Assembly (NCBI RefSeq): GCF_001575205.1
Contig: NZ_LSRE01000012.1
Coordinates: 310,001-374,000, forward strand
Source of the DNA: Tsukamurella pseudospumae
Lineage (GTDB): Bacteria > Actinomycetota > Actinomycetes > Mycobacteriales > Mycobacteriaceae
Direction of reading: 5' to 3'
DNA: 64,000 nucleotides
The position numbers and the translations under genes were made by a program. This document shows positions 27,182 through 36,109 of the stretch, piece after piece. The notes beneath the pieces are model-generated. The model had not been told where the DNA came from, ran no database searches, and was given only the letters and a program-made list of their open reading frames with translations. How positions within the stretch are numbered: position 1 is the first letter of the stretch; every line of letters begins with the position of its first letter.

Positions 27182-28668
27182 CGGTCGGTCTCCTTCGGGG
27201 CGGCGCCGCGGCCGGGGAGGCCGTAGACGAGGTGGGTGAGCAGTAGATACAGGCCGGCGGCGACGATCACGCCGACGGGCAGCGAGAGATCGATGCCGCC
27301 GAGGGCGGTCGCGATCGGGCCCCGGAACTCGACGGTGTGCGAGGCCAGCAGCGCCAGGCCCGCAGCGGCCAGGACGGACACCGCACCGGCGACGTTCACC
27401 CCGCCCGTGTACCAGAACGCGGACCGGTGGGACTCGTCGCTGAGGGCGACCCCGTCGTAGCGGTTGCGGCGGATCAGGATGTCGGTCACGTACACGGCCA
27501 TGATCGGGCCGACGAGCACCACCAGCATCGACAGCGCGCTGCTGACCGCACCCAGGAAGTCGGACACGAACAGCGCGTACAGGGTGAGCACGGCGCCGAG
27601 GAGGCCGCTCGCGGCGACCGCGCGCGCTCGCGTCAGGCGCACGCCCACCGACTGTAGAGCCAGGCCGGCGCTGTACGAGGTGAGAGCGTTGTTGCACACC
27701 GTGCTGACGATCACCGCCACGAGGAAGATCGGCACGAACCACGACGGGATCAGCGAGATGAGGCCCGCCTGAGGATCGGACATGTCCACCGCGGTCGCGG
27801 CCAGGGCGCCGACGGAGACCAGCACGGCGCCGGGGATCGCGCTCCCGAGGGCCGTCGCCGCCGCGACGGAGACGGGGCTGGTGGACGCGGGCAGGTACCG
27901 GGCGAAGTCGGAGCTGATCGTGTACGACAGCGGGGACGCCGCGACCAGCGTGAGCCCGCCGAAGACGGCGATCCAGAGGTCGAAGCCGTGCAGCGGCGTC
28001 GACTGGCTGAAGCCGAGGTCGGCGCGGGCGAACACGAAGCCGCACATGACCAGGAAGACGACGCCGAGGATCAGCGACAGCAGCGGGTAGAGGCGGCTGA
28101 TCATGCCCTGCCCGAAGATCGCGACGGTCACCGTCGCCGTGGCGATCGTGGCGATCACGATCAGCTTGACCGGGGTGTTCACCGGAAGGTCGAAGTGCTG
28201 CAGCAGCGTGTAGCCGACCGCTGCGGCCGCGGCCCAGTTGATCGCGATGTAGCAGACCGAGACGAACCAGCCGTTGACCGCGATCGCGACGCGGTTGCCG
28301 CGCACCCCGTACATCGCGCGGGTGGTCACCTGGCTCGGTGTGCCGGACGCCGGGCCCGGGACCGCGACGATGCCGGTGACCACCGCGAACAGGTTGCCCG
28401 CAACCGCGACGGCAACGGCCTGCCACAGCTCGAGGCCCATGAGGACCAGCGCCGCTCCCACCACGAAGCCGAGGTAGTTGATGTTGGGGGCGCACCACAG
28501 TAGGAACAGGTCGCGGGCGCGGCCGTGTCGCTCGGCGTCGGGGATGACGTCGATGCCGTGGGCCTCGACCCGGGGGCGGGCCGCGCCGGGGGCGGCGGAC
28601 ACGTCGTCGGGGACGGGGACGGGGACGGGGACGGGGACCGGGTGCGGGGTCGGCTGGGTCGGCGTCAT
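27178..28668 (-). CDS. NCS1 family purine/pyrimidine-type permease
   Basis: 496 residues with about 12 membrane helices. LLWCAPNINYLGFVVGAALV and PSQVTTRAMYGVRGN are typical of nucleobase-cation-symport-1 carriers (cytosine, purines, allantoin, hydantoin). The N-terminus has five Val-Pro pairs encoded by five perfect GTCCCC hexamers (28609-28638), probably a flexible cytoplasmic tail. It is first in a two-gene operon with the amidohydrolase and is divergent from a LacI regulator. Confidence 0.88.
   Translation of the reverse strand: MTPTQPTPHPVPVPVPVPVPDDVSAAPGAARPRVEAHGIDVIPDAERHGRARDLFLLWCAPNINYLGFVVGAALVLMGLELWQAVAVAVAGNLFAVVTGIVAVPGPASGTPSQVTTRAMYGVRGNRVAIAVNGWFVSVCYIAINWAAAAAVGYTLLQHFDLPVNTPVKLIVIATIATATVTVAIFGQGMISRLYPLLSLILGVVFLVMCGFVFARADLGFSQSTPLHGFDLWIAVFGGLTLVAASPLSYTISSDFARYLPASTSPVSVAAATALGSAIPGAVLVSVGALAATAVDMSDPQAGLISLIPSWFVPIFLVAVIVSTVCNNALTSYSAGLALQSVGVRLTRARAVAASGLLGAVLTLYALFVSDFLGAVSSALSMLVVLVGPIMAVYVTDILIRRNRYDGVALSDESHRSAFWYTGGVNVAGAVSVLAAAGLALLASHTVEFRGPIATALGGIDLSLPVGVIVAAGLYLLLTHLVYGLPGRGAAPKETDR
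28609..28638. repeat. GGGGAC hexanucleotide repeat (5 copies)
   Basis: Five perfect tandem GGGGAC units inside the 5' end of the NCS1 permease gene, read on the minus strand as Val-Pro. Copy-number change would alter tail length in frame and would not switch the gene off. Confidence 0.9.
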
Positions 28669-28736
28669 CGGGCCTCCACGGGGGATCGGTAGCGCCGCAG
28701 GCGGCGACGGGGTGTGGCCTGGATCACGCTAAGTTT

Positions 28737-28750
28737 CCAAAACGATTTGG
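28737..28750. promoter_or_regulatory. LacI-family operator
   Basis: CCAAAACGATTTGG, a near-palindrome with the central CG typical of LacI-family operators, in the gap between the divergent permease and LacI genes. It probably controls both. Confidence 0.65.
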
Positions 28751-28785
28751 ACAAGAGTGTGGCGGATTTTTCTCGAGGGGCTACC

Positions 28786-29832
28786 GTGAACCGCATGAGC
28801 ACCCGGCCTCGGATCGCCGACGTCGCGCGCCGCGCCGGCGTCTCGGTGACGACGGTCTCGCACACCTTCAGCGGTAACGGCGTGGTCGCCGCCGAGACGC
28901 GCGAGCGGGTGCGGGCCGCGGCGCACGAGCTCGGCTACCGGCCCGACGTGCTCGCCCAGGGGCTGCGGCGCAACCGGCTCAGCGTGCTCGCCCTCGTCGC
29001 GCGTCCGCTGGACCGGATCGCGCCGGATCAATTGACCGGCGTGGACTACTTCCTCCGGCTCGCCGGGGCGGCGGCGATGGCCGCGCTCGACGCGGGGTAC
29101 TGCCTCATGCTCGTCGGCGACCCCGCGCGCGACGACGCGCCGTCCGCCGCCCTCGCGGCCGAGGGGATACTGCTCACCGAGCCGACCCTCGACGACCCGC
29201 TGATCGACCTGTGCGAGCGGATCGGGACGCCCTGCGTCACCGTCGGACTGCCCCCACGCGACGACGGGACCTGGGACGACGACGCCCCCGGACACGTCGG
29301 GATCGAGACCGAGCGGCTCACCGTCGATGTGCTCGAGCACCTCGTCGCCGCGGGCGCCCGCGAGATCGCCTTCCTGGCCGCGGACGAGCGGGACGAGTGG
29401 TCACTGAGGTCCGTCGAGGTCTACCGCCGGTGGTGTGCCGCCCGCGGGATGCCCGCTCGCGTGGTGCGGCACGTCGACTCCATCGGCGTCGAGGCCGGAC
29501 GGGACGCCGTGGACCGATGGTTTCCGCCCGGTTCCGTCCCGGGGGTCGACGGTGCCCCCGACGCCCTGTTCTGCCTCGCCGCCGCGCCTGCGGTCGGGGC
29601 GGTCGCACGGCTGCGGGAACTCGGCCACGAGGTGCCCGGCGCCGTTCGGATCGCGGTCGGCTCCGACGCCGAGGAGGCCCGCGCGGCCGACCTCACCGCC
29701 GTCGACCTGCAGCCCGAGGAACTGGCGCGCCGAGCGGTGACGACGCTGATCGCCACGTTGCGCGGGACCGATCCGCCCGCCCTGCCGCCCGGCGTCGGCC
29801 GGCTCGTGCCCCGCGGATCGACGGCGTACTGA
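28786..29832 (+). CDS. LacI family transcriptional regulator
   Basis: 348 residues from GTG 28786, which has GAGGGG 5 nt upstream; ATG 28795 (MSTRPRIADVARRAG) is the alternative and gives 345. The DNA-binding domain is RIADVARRAGVSVTTVSHTFSG, followed by a periplasmic-binding-protein-like effector domain. It is divergent from the NCS1 permease/amidohydrolase operon across an operator-like site at 28737-28750, so it probably represses that operon until its substrate is present. Confidence 0.9.
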   Translation: MNRMSTRPRIADVARRAGVSVTTVSHTFSGNGVVAAETRERVRAAAHELGYRPDVLAQGLRRNRLSVLALVARPLDRIAPDQLTGVDYFLRLAGAAAMAALDAGYCLMLVGDPARDDAPSAALAAEGILLTEPTLDDPLIDLCERIGTPCVTVGLPPRDDGTWDDDAPGHVGIETERLTVDVLEHLVAAGAREIAFLAADERDEWSLRSVEVYRRWCAARGMPARVVRHVDSIGVEAGRDAVDRWFPPGSVPGVDGAPDALFCLAAAPAVGAVARLRELGHEVPGAVRIAVGSDAEEARAADLTAVDLQPEELARRAVTTLIATLRGTDPPALPPGVGRLVPRGSTAY

Positions 29833-29841
29833 CCTCCTCCG

Positions 29842-30222
29842 CTACAGGCGCAGGACGGGGAGGTACCGGGCGATCTCGCCCGCACGGGAGCCGCTGGCCA
29901 TCAGGTCGGCGGCTTCCGTCGCCTCGTCGACGGTGACGAGGCCCGTCGCCAGCCGCAGCCACACGCGCGGCGCGCACTCCACGACGTTCGGGGGCGTGCC
30001 GCGGGTGTGCCGCGGACCGTCGACGCACTGGACCGCGACGAAGGGCGGCACCCGCACCTCCACCGACCCGCCGGGGGCGTCCTGCGCCAGCGTGCGGGCG
30101 GTCGACCTGACCGCCGCGGCGACGGTGCGTCGGGGCGGTTCGGGTGCCTCGTCGTCGGTCAGCCAGTCCCGTACGGCCAGCACCGCGGCGCGCATCTCCG
30201 CGGGGTCGATCGTCTTCGCCAT
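29842..30222 (-). CDS. Conserved actinobacterial protein beside purF (sterol carrier family, Rv0807-like)
   Basis: 126 residues from ATG 30222 (AAGGA 7 nt upstream; GTG 30225 also possible). It begins AKTIDPAEMRAAVLAVRDWL and ends GEIARYLPVLRL. Size, position and orientation beside purF match the M. tuberculosis Rv0807 neighbourhood, where homologues are annotated as sterol carrier family proteins. No catalytic motif is visible and the function is unknown. It is divergent from purF. Confidence 0.7.
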   Translation of the reverse strand: MAKTIDPAEMRAAVLAVRDWLTDDEAPEPPRRTVAAAVRSTARTLAQDAPGGSVEVRVPPFVAVQCVDGPRHTRGTPPNVVECAPRVWLRLATGLVTVDEATEAADLMASGSRAGEIARYLPVLRL

Positions 30223-30251
30223 CACACCGTCCTTCCGGAAGAAACCTACTC

Positions 30252-30279
30252 ACCGATTCGTTCCAACTACCGAATCGGT
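30252..30279. promoter_or_regulatory. Inverted repeat in the purF promoter
   Basis: ACCGATTCG (30252-30260) and CGAATCGGT (30271-30279), perfect 9-bp arms with a 10-nt spacer, lie immediately before a TACAAT -10 (30282-30287) and so span the -35 region of purF. A repressor operator for purF, or for the divergent gene, is likely. Confidence 0.6.
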
Positions 30280-30325
30280 CCTACAATCGAATGAGGCCCG
30301 CCCCCAGCCAGCCCCAGGAGTAGCC

Positions 30326-31891
30326 GTGCAGCAGCTTCCGCTCACCGTCGTCGATTCCACCACCGGTCCCCTCGATGACGGGCAGGAGCGCGAGCCCCGG
30401 GAGGAGTGCGGCGTCTTCGGCGTCTGGGCCACCGGTGAGGACGTGGCGAAGCTCTCGTACTACGGCCTGTACGCCCTGCAGCACCGCGGCCAGGAGGCCG
30501 CGGGCATCGCAGTCGGTGACGGCCAGCAGGTGCTCGTGTTCAAGGACCTGGGTCTCGTGAGCCAGGTGTTCGACGAGCAGACGCTGAGCTCGATGCCCGG
30601 ACACGTCGCGATCGGCCACTGCCGCTACTCGACCACCGGCTCCACCACCTGGGAGAACAGCCAGCCGATCTTCCGTACCACCAGCGCCGGCAACGGCGTG
30701 GCGCTCGGCCACAACGGCAACCTGGTCAACACCGCCGAACTGGCGACGCGTGCCGCCGAACTGGGCGTGGCCGGCGGTCGGAACGCCGCCACCTCCGACT
30801 CGGACATCCTGACGGCACTGCTGGCCCACGCCGCGGCCGACCGCACGCTGGAGCAGGCCGCGATGGAGCTGCTGCCCACGGTGCAGGGCGCCTTCTGCCT
30901 GACCTTCATGGACGAGCACACGCTGTACGCGGCGCGCGACCCGCACGGCGTCCGCCCGCTGTCCCTCGGCCGTCTGGACCGCGGCTGGGTCGTGGCCTCC
31001 GAGACCGCCGCGTTCGACATCGTCGGCGCGTCGTTCGTGCGCGACATCGAGCCGGGCGAACTGCTCGCCATCGACGAGGACGGCGTGCGGTCCACCCGCT
31101 TCGCCCAGCCGACGCCGAAGACCTGCATCTTCGAGTACGTCTACCTGGCCCGGCCCGACTCCGTGATCCAGGGCCGGTCCGTGCACTCGACCCGTGTCGA
31201 CATCGGCCGCCGACTGGCCCGGGAGCATCCCGCCAACGGCGACCTGGTGATCCCCGTGCCGGAGTCCGGCACCCCGGCGGCCGTCGGCTACGCGCAGGAG
31301 TCCGGCATCCCCTACGGCCAGGGATTGATGAAGAACGCCTACGTGGGCCGCACCTTCATCCAGCCCAGCCAGACCATCCGCCAGCTGGGCATCCGGCTCA
31401 AGCTCAATCCGCTCAAGGAAGTGATCCGCGGCAAGCGGCTCGTCGTCGTCGACGACTCGATCGTGCGCGGCAACACCCAGCGTGCGCTGATCCGCATGCT
31501 CCGCGAGGCGGGTGCGGCCGAGATCCACGTGCGCATCGCGTCCTCGCCGGTGAAGTGGCCGTGCTTCTACGGCATCGACTTCGCCTCCCCGGCGGAGCTC
31601 ATCGCCAACGGCGGCGGCGCAGACTCCTTCGAGGCGATGGTCGAGTCCGTGCGGGCCGCGATCGGCGCCGACTCGCTGGGCTACATCTCCTTGGACGAGA
31701 TGACCGCCGCGACGGAGCACGAGGGCGAGTCGATGTGCCGCGCCTGCTTCGACGGGGTCTACCCGATCCCGCTGCCCGAGTCCACGTCGATGGGCAAGGC
31801 CGTGCTGGAGAACATGCTCAAGGCGGGCGCCGCGGAGGGCGACCCGCTGCAGGCCGACAACGACAACGCATCGGCTCTCCGGCGTCCCTGA
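30326..31891 (+). CDS. purF: Amidophosphoribosyltransferase
   Basis: 521 residues from GTG 30326 (CAGGAG at 30315-30320). A 27-residue propeptide precedes Cys28 (REECGVFGVW), which becomes the N-terminal nucleophile of the glutamine amidotransferase domain. The phosphoribosyltransferase half carries VVVDDSIVRGNT, the PRPP-binding loop. It makes 5-phosphoribosylamine, the committed step of purine synthesis. Cysteines near the C-terminus (CRACFDG) fit the Fe-S type PurF. purM follows after 61 bp. The promoter has a TACAAT -10 and an inverted repeat. Confidence 0.97.
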   Translation: MQQLPLTVVDSTTGPLDDGQEREPREECGVFGVWATGEDVAKLSYYGLYALQHRGQEAAGIAVGDGQQVLVFKDLGLVSQVFDEQTLSSMPGHVAIGHCRYSTTGSTTWENSQPIFRTTSAGNGVALGHNGNLVNTAELATRAAELGVAGGRNAATSDSDILTALLAHAAADRTLEQAAMELLPTVQGAFCLTFMDEHTLYAARDPHGVRPLSLGRLDRGWVVASETAAFDIVGASFVRDIEPGELLAIDEDGVRSTRFAQPTPKTCIFEYVYLARPDSVIQGRSVHSTRVDIGRRLAREHPANGDLVIPVPESGTPAAVGYAQESGIPYGQGLMKNAYVGRTFIQPSQTIRQLGIRLKLNPLKEVIRGKRLVVVDDSIVRGNTQRALIRMLREAGAAEIHVRIASSPVKWPCFYGIDFASPAELIANGGGADSFEAMVESVRAAIGADSLGYISLDEMTAATEHEGESMCRACFDGVYPIPLPESTSMGKAVLENMLKAGAAEGDPLQADNDNASALRRP

Positions 31892-31952
31892 CGGGGCTGC
31901 CGCGCAGTCCGGCGGGGGCCTCGGCGGGCGCAGTCCGGTAGCCTATGCATCC

Positions 31953-33029
31953 GTGACGGATTCCAACACCCAGCCGCCGCAGGGCGCCTCGTACGCCGCA
32001 GCAGGAGTCGACATCGAGGCCGGTGACCGGGCCGTCGAACTCTTCAAGCCGCACGCCAAGCGCGCCACGCGGCCCGAGGTCCTGGGCGGCCTGGGCGGCT
32101 TCGCCGGCCTGTTCGCCCTCAAGAAGTACCGGGAGCCGGTGCTCGCGGCCTCGACCGACGGCGTCGGTACCAAGATCGCCGTGGCCCAGGCGATGGGCAA
32201 GCACGACACCGTGGGCATCGACCTGGTCGCGATGGTCGTCGACGACCTCGTCGTGACCGGCGCCGAGCCGCTGTTCCTGCAGGACTACATCGCTGTGGGC
32301 AAGGTCGTCCCGGAGACGGTCGCCGAGCTCGTCGGCGGCATCGCCGAGGGCTGCGTCCGCGCCGGCTGCGCCCTCCTGGGCGGCGAGACCGCCGAGCACC
32401 CCGGACTCATGGCCGAGGGGGAGTACGACCTGTCCGCGACGGGCGTCGGCGTCGTCGAGGCCGACGAGGTGCTGGGCCCGGACAACGTGCGCGCGGGCGA
32501 CGTCGTCATCGCGATGAAGAGCTCGGGCCTGCACAGCAACGGCTACAGCCTGGCCCGCAAGGTGTTGCTGGACTGGGGCCACATGGACCTCGGCGGCTAT
32601 GTCGAGGAGTTCGGCCGCACGCTCGGCGAGGAGTTGCTCGAGCCCACCGCCATCTACGCCCTGGACTGCCTGCGGCTCACGCAGGAGACGCAGGTGCGCA
32701 CCTTCTGCCACGTGACCGGCGGCGGCCTCGAGGCGAACCTGGGGCGCGTGATCCCGGAGGGTCTCGTCGCCGAACTGGACCGCAACACGTGGAGCCCGTC
32801 GGCGGTGTTCGCCCTGATCGCCCAGCGCGGCCGCGTGGAGCAGGCCGAGATGGAGAAGACCTTCAACATGGGCGTCGGCATGGTCGCGATCGTGGCGCCC
32901 GAGGACGTGGACCGCGCGCTGGCCGTGCTCACGGCACGCCACATCGACAGCTGGGTCCTGGGCACGATCAAGAAGTCCGACGGTGCGGGGGAGCGGGCCG
33001 TCCTGAGCGGCTCCCACCCGAAGTTCTGA
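31953..33029 (+). CDS. purM: Phosphoribosylformylglycinamidine cyclo-ligase
   Basis: 358 residues from GTG 31953. STDGVGTK and LLGGETAEHPG are the PurM ATP-site signatures. It closes the imidazole ring (FGAM to AIR), acting after PurL. TAGCCT at 31939-31944, eight bases before the GTG, and the lack of a Shine-Dalgarno suggest a leaderless transcript besides read-through from purF. A 14-bp perfect hairpin follows the stop. Confidence 0.97.
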   Translation: MTDSNTQPPQGASYAAAGVDIEAGDRAVELFKPHAKRATRPEVLGGLGGFAGLFALKKYREPVLAASTDGVGTKIAVAQAMGKHDTVGIDLVAMVVDDLVVTGAEPLFLQDYIAVGKVVPETVAELVGGIAEGCVRAGCALLGGETAEHPGLMAEGEYDLSATGVGVVEADEVLGPDNVRAGDVVIAMKSSGLHSNGYSLARKVLLDWGHMDLGGYVEEFGRTLGEELLEPTAIYALDCLRLTQETQVRTFCHVTGGGLEANLGRVIPEGLVAELDRNTWSPSAVFALIAQRGRVEQAEMEKTFNMGVGMVAIVAPEDVDRALAVLTARHIDSWVLGTIKKSDGAGERAVLSGSHPKF

Positions 33030-33040
33030 AGACAACGCCA

Positions 33041-33071
33041 TAGGCACCGTGACCCGTGGTCACGGTGCCTA
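33041..33071. terminator. Hairpin terminator after purM
   Basis: TAGGCACCGTGACC and its exact complement form a 14-bp perfect stem with a 3-nt CGT loop, 11 bp after the purM stop. There is no T-run, as often in actinobacteria. It also lies beyond the end of the convergent DUF3073 gene, so it may serve both directions. Confidence 0.8.
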
Positions 33072-33106
33072 GAGGCGGGGGTGCTAGCTGGAGGGTGCGG
33101 CGCGCG

Positions 33107-33307
33107 TCAGGCGCGGCGCCACTCGTCCTCGCGGTAAGGATCGCCCGCGACGTCGCTCCACTCGGGGTGCGAGGCGATCACATCGGCCTCCTCGTTCTCA
33201 CCCGTCGCCAGCTCGTCCTGCAGCCTTTTCAGGTCAGTGCTGGGCGAGCTGTACTTGAGTTCGCGTGCAACCTTGGTCTGCTTCGCCTTTGCCCGGCCGC
33301 GGCCCAT
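33107..33307 (-). CDS. DUF3073 family protein
   Basis: 66 residues. The basic start MGRGRAKAKQTKVARELKYSS is the hallmark of this small actinobacterial family (M. tuberculosis Rv0810c); the C-terminal half is acidic and ends DPYREDEWRRA. The function is unknown; the charge pattern would fit nucleic-acid or ribosome contact. AAGGGGG precedes the ATG. The 135-bp upstream gap has a TAAACT-like -10 on the minus strand and a GC-rich inverted repeat (AAGGGGC...GCCCCTT) likely in the 5' leader. Confidence 0.88.
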   Translation of the reverse strand: MGRGRAKAKQTKVARELKYSSPSTDLKRLQDELATGENEEADVIASHPEWSDVAGDPYREDEWRRA

Positions 33308-33442
33308 GGGGGACCCCCTTGCGCAATGAAGGGGCGGCCAACTACCGGATTGCCCGGCGGGTGGCGGCCCCTTTCTCCGTCTACTAATTCTTCCTGATGC
33401 CCAGTTTAGCGTGCTCCCGCCGATGGTGCTGCCGCCTGGGTG

Positions 33443-34081
33443 TCAGTCGGCGCGTTGGAGGGCCCGCGCGGCGTCCCGTTCGACCTTCGGGGGCAGGTCA
33501 TCGACCATGAGGAGCGCCCGCAACCGGTCGGGCCGTGACCCGACGAACAGGTCACGGATCGTCGCTCCGTGCTCGGGGACGTGGATGACGGTGACCGGGT
33601 CGCCGGCGGCGACGGGGCCTGGGGTCAGGACGCGGAAGTAGGCGCCGCTGTCGCCGCGCGCGGTGAACCTCTTGACCCAGCCGTCCTCGCCGGACCACAG
33701 TGCGAAGGTCCGGCACGGGGTGCGGGGGATGGTCGCCTCGAGCTCGAGCGCGTCCCCGACACGGAGCCTGGTGCCGACGACGAGGTCGGTGGTGTCGCCC
33801 TCGAGGCGCAGGTTCTCGCCGAACCAGCCGAGCGGGAGGTCGCGGCCGAGCTCCTGTGCCCAGCGCCGCGCCTCGTGGTCCGAGTAGGCGTACACCGCCT
33901 GCTCGTGGCCGCCGTGGTGCCTGGTGTCGCACACGTGGTCGGTGGTCGGGCCCAGCGGGCCCACCTCGACGGGGCCGTCGGCGGGCCGCTTGTCGATCGC
34001 GGTGCGCTGGTCCGGCTTGCGGGAGTCGAGCCGGAGTTCCTCATCGACGACGCAGACCGCGAGGACGCGGGTCGGCGTCAC
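33443..34081 (-). CDS. MOSC domain-containing protein
   Basis: 212 residues from a GTG start overlapping the ygfZ stop (GTGA). FGENLRLEG, GTRLRVGDALELEATIPRTPC and a cysteine within it are the MOSC signature, shared with YiiM-like proteins that handle molybdenum cofactor or reduce N-hydroxylated compounds. The cysteine is the presumed cofactor or sulfur ligand. It is probably co-transcribed with the upstream YgfZ gene. Confidence 0.87.
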   Translation of the reverse strand: MTPTRVLAVCVVDEELRLDSRKPDQRTAIDKRPADGPVEVGPLGPTTDHVCDTRHHGGHEQAVYAYSDHEARRWAQELGRDLPLGWFGENLRLEGDTTDLVVGTRLRVGDALELEATIPRTPCRTFALWSGEDGWVKRFTARGDSGAYFRVLTPGPVAAGDPVTVIHVPEHGATIRDLFVGSRPDRLRALLMVDDLPPKVERDAARALQRAD

Positions 34082-35127
34082 CGGCCGCGCAGCCGGTCGA
34101 CGGCGGACCGTCCGGCCTGTTCGCCGGCGTCCGCGGACGGGGTGACCTCGGTGTCGATCGCCGCGGCGGCGCCGCCGGCGTCGAGTTTCGCGTCGTCGGG
34201 GATCGACCGTTTGATCAGGGCGAGGGCGATGGGCCCGTAGTCGGCGTGCTCGACGACGGTGCCGAGCCGCCCCACGGTGCGTCCGTCCAGCGTCACGGGG
34301 TCGCCCGTCGCGGGCCGCGCGTCGGCGGAACCGTCGAGGTGGAGCAGGACCAGGCGGCGCGGTGGCCGGCCCAGGTTGTGCACCCGCGCGATCGTTTCCT
34401 GTCCGCGGTAGCAGCCCTTGTCGAGGTGCACGGCGGTGGCGATCCAGTCCGTCTCGTGCGGGATGGTCTTGACGTCGGTGTCGAGGCCCTGCCGGGCACG
34501 AGCGGCGGCGACCCGTCGGGCTTCGTAGGCCCAGGTGCCCGCCGGGCGCGCCCCGGCGTCGACGAGCGCGTCGAAGGAGGCGCGGAGCTCCTCCCGCGGG
34601 ACGATGAGGTTCACCTCGCCGGGTTCGGCGCGGCGGACTCCGTCGACCTTCGCCGCCACGGCCTCCGCGTCCGGACCGATCACGGTGAGCACCGCGAGGT
34701 CGGGCCGCGCCTGCACCTGCACGTCGGAGCGGAACACCATGCGCTGCAGGTAGGTCGCGAGGTCCGGGCTGAGCGGCGCCTCCGCGGGGGCGAGCGCCGC
34801 CGGCTCGGTGTCGAGGTAGGTGGTGCCGTCGACGTCGATGAGGTGGAAGTGGTCGAGCACGCGGCCGCTGCCGTCCAGGTTGAGGTCCTGGGTCGCGGTG
34901 CGGTCGGGCAGGTGCGTCAGGTGCTGGCTGGTGATGGAGTGCAGCCAGCTCAGCCGCTCGGTACCGGTCAGTGTGATCACCCGGCGGTGCGAGCGGTCGA
35001 TCACCGCCGCGCCGCGCTCCGCGGCCCGCTGCTCTCCGAACGGATCACCGAAATGCCAGGTCACACCGGCATCGGGGGTGTCCTCGGGATTCATGATGCC
35101 GGACGCGGAATGAACGTCGATCGCCAC
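34078..35127 (-). CDS. ygfZ: Folate-binding protein YgfZ
   Basis: 349 residues from a GTG start. The diagnostic motif KGCYRGQETIARVHNLGRPP, with the conserved cysteine, is intact. YgfZ proteins are GcvT-like folate binders that support assembly or repair of certain Fe-S enzymes. It corresponds to M. tuberculosis Rv0811c and, as there, is divergent from the aminodeoxychorismate lyase gene. The MOSC gene overlaps its stop by 4 bp. Confidence 0.9.
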   Translation of the reverse strand: MAIDVHSASGIMNPEDTPDAGVTWHFGDPFGEQRAAERGAAVIDRSHRRVITLTGTERLSWLHSITSQHLTHLPDRTATQDLNLDGSGRVLDHFHLIDVDGTTYLDTEPAALAPAEAPLSPDLATYLQRMVFRSDVQVQARPDLAVLTVIGPDAEAVAAKVDGVRRAEPGEVNLIVPREELRASFDALVDAGARPAGTWAYEARRVAAARARQGLDTDVKTIPHETDWIATAVHLDKGCYRGQETIARVHNLGRPPRRLVLLHLDGSADARPATGDPVTLDGRTVGRLGTVVEHADYGPIALALIKRSIPDDAKLDAGGAAAAIDTEVTPSADAGEQAGRSAVDRLRGR

Positions 35128-35187
35128 CTCTTCAGCCTACGCGCGCTGCCCGAGCGGGGCTCCGGGGCGTCGAATAGTGTTGCCGCC

Positions 35188-36051
35188 ATGGCATCCGTGG
35201 TGGTCACTCTGGACGGTTCGGTACGTGCTCCCGATTCGCCGCTGCTCTACGCCGACGATCTCGGGGCGGTCCGGGGCGACGGGTGCTTCGAGACCGTGCT
35301 CGTGCGCGACGGTGCGCCGCTCAAGGGGCGTGCGCACCTCGACCGCCTGGCCCGCTCGGCCGCGGCGCTCGGGCTCCCCGCGATCAACGACGGTGCCTGG
35401 TGGGCGGCCATGCAGCGCGCCGCGATGCTCTACGGCGAGGAATCCGGCGGCGCGGAGGGCGCGCTGCGGCTCGTCTACACGCGGGGCCGGGAGTCCGTGC
35501 CGGGTACGCCCACGGCCTACGTGTCGGTGTCGCCGCTCCCCGAGCGGGCGGTGCGGGCCCGCACGGAGGGCGTCTCCGCGATCACGCTGAGCCGCGGCTA
35601 CTCGACGGGGCTGGGCACGGACGCGCCGTGGCTGCTGCTGGGCGCGAAGACGCTGTCCTACGCGGTGAACATGGCCGCCGCGCGATACGCCGCGGAGCAG
35701 GGCGCCGACGACGTGATCTTCACCTCCAGTGAGGGCCGGGTGCTCGAGGCGCCCCGGGCCACCGTCGTGATCGCACGCGGGCGCACGCTCGTGACACCGC
35801 CCGAGGAGCAGGGCATTCTGCCGGGAACCACCGTGCGCGCACTGTTCGACGCCGCGGAGGACAAGGGCGTCGCCACCGCGATCGAGCCGCTCTTCCCGGC
35901 GGACCTGGTAATGAACGACGGGGTGTGGCTCGTCTCCTCGATCACGCTGTGCGCCCGCGTGCACACCCTGGACGGGCGGAAGCTGCCCGACGCACCGATG
36001 GACGAGACCGTGCGCTCCCTCATCGACGCGGGGATCCACAACACGCCGTAG
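35188..36051 (+). CDS. pabC: Aminodeoxychorismate lyase (class IV aminotransferase)
   Basis: 287 residues from ATG 35188. GDGCFETVLVRDG near the start and the LLGAKTLSYAVNMAAARYA stretch with the PLP lysine, then FTSSEGRVLEA, are class IV aminotransferase/PabC features. It would release pyruvate from aminodeoxychorismate to give p-aminobenzoate for folate. TAGTGT at 35175-35180 lies seven bases before the ATG, so the mRNA may be leaderless. Same position as Rv0812. A branched-chain or D-amino acid aminotransferase is less likely. Confidence 0.85.
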   Translation: MASVVVTLDGSVRAPDSPLLYADDLGAVRGDGCFETVLVRDGAPLKGRAHLDRLARSAAALGLPAINDGAWWAAMQRAAMLYGEESGGAEGALRLVYTRGRESVPGTPTAYVSVSPLPERAVRARTEGVSAITLSRGYSTGLGTDAPWLLLGAKTLSYAVNMAAARYAAEQGADDVIFTSSEGRVLEAPRATVVIARGRTLVTPPEEQGILPGTTVRALFDAAEDKGVATAIEPLFPADLVMNDGVWLVSSITLCARVHTLDGRKLPDAPMDETVRSLIDAGIHNTP

Positions 36052-36109
36052 GCGTTCCGGACAATCCTGACACCGCCGGTGCGGACGGCCCGATCGGATT
36101 AGCGTGCCG

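Noticed and set aside
28609-28638. GGGGAC repeat as a phase-variable switch of the permease
   Set aside because: The unit is six bases, so gain or loss stays in frame and cannot toggle expression.
33327-33397. 23-codon plus-strand ORF (MKGRPTTGLP...) upstream of DUF3073
   Set aside because: No ribosome site, antisense to the likely DUF3073 leader, and no sign of selection; a GC-rich hairpin explains the sequence better.
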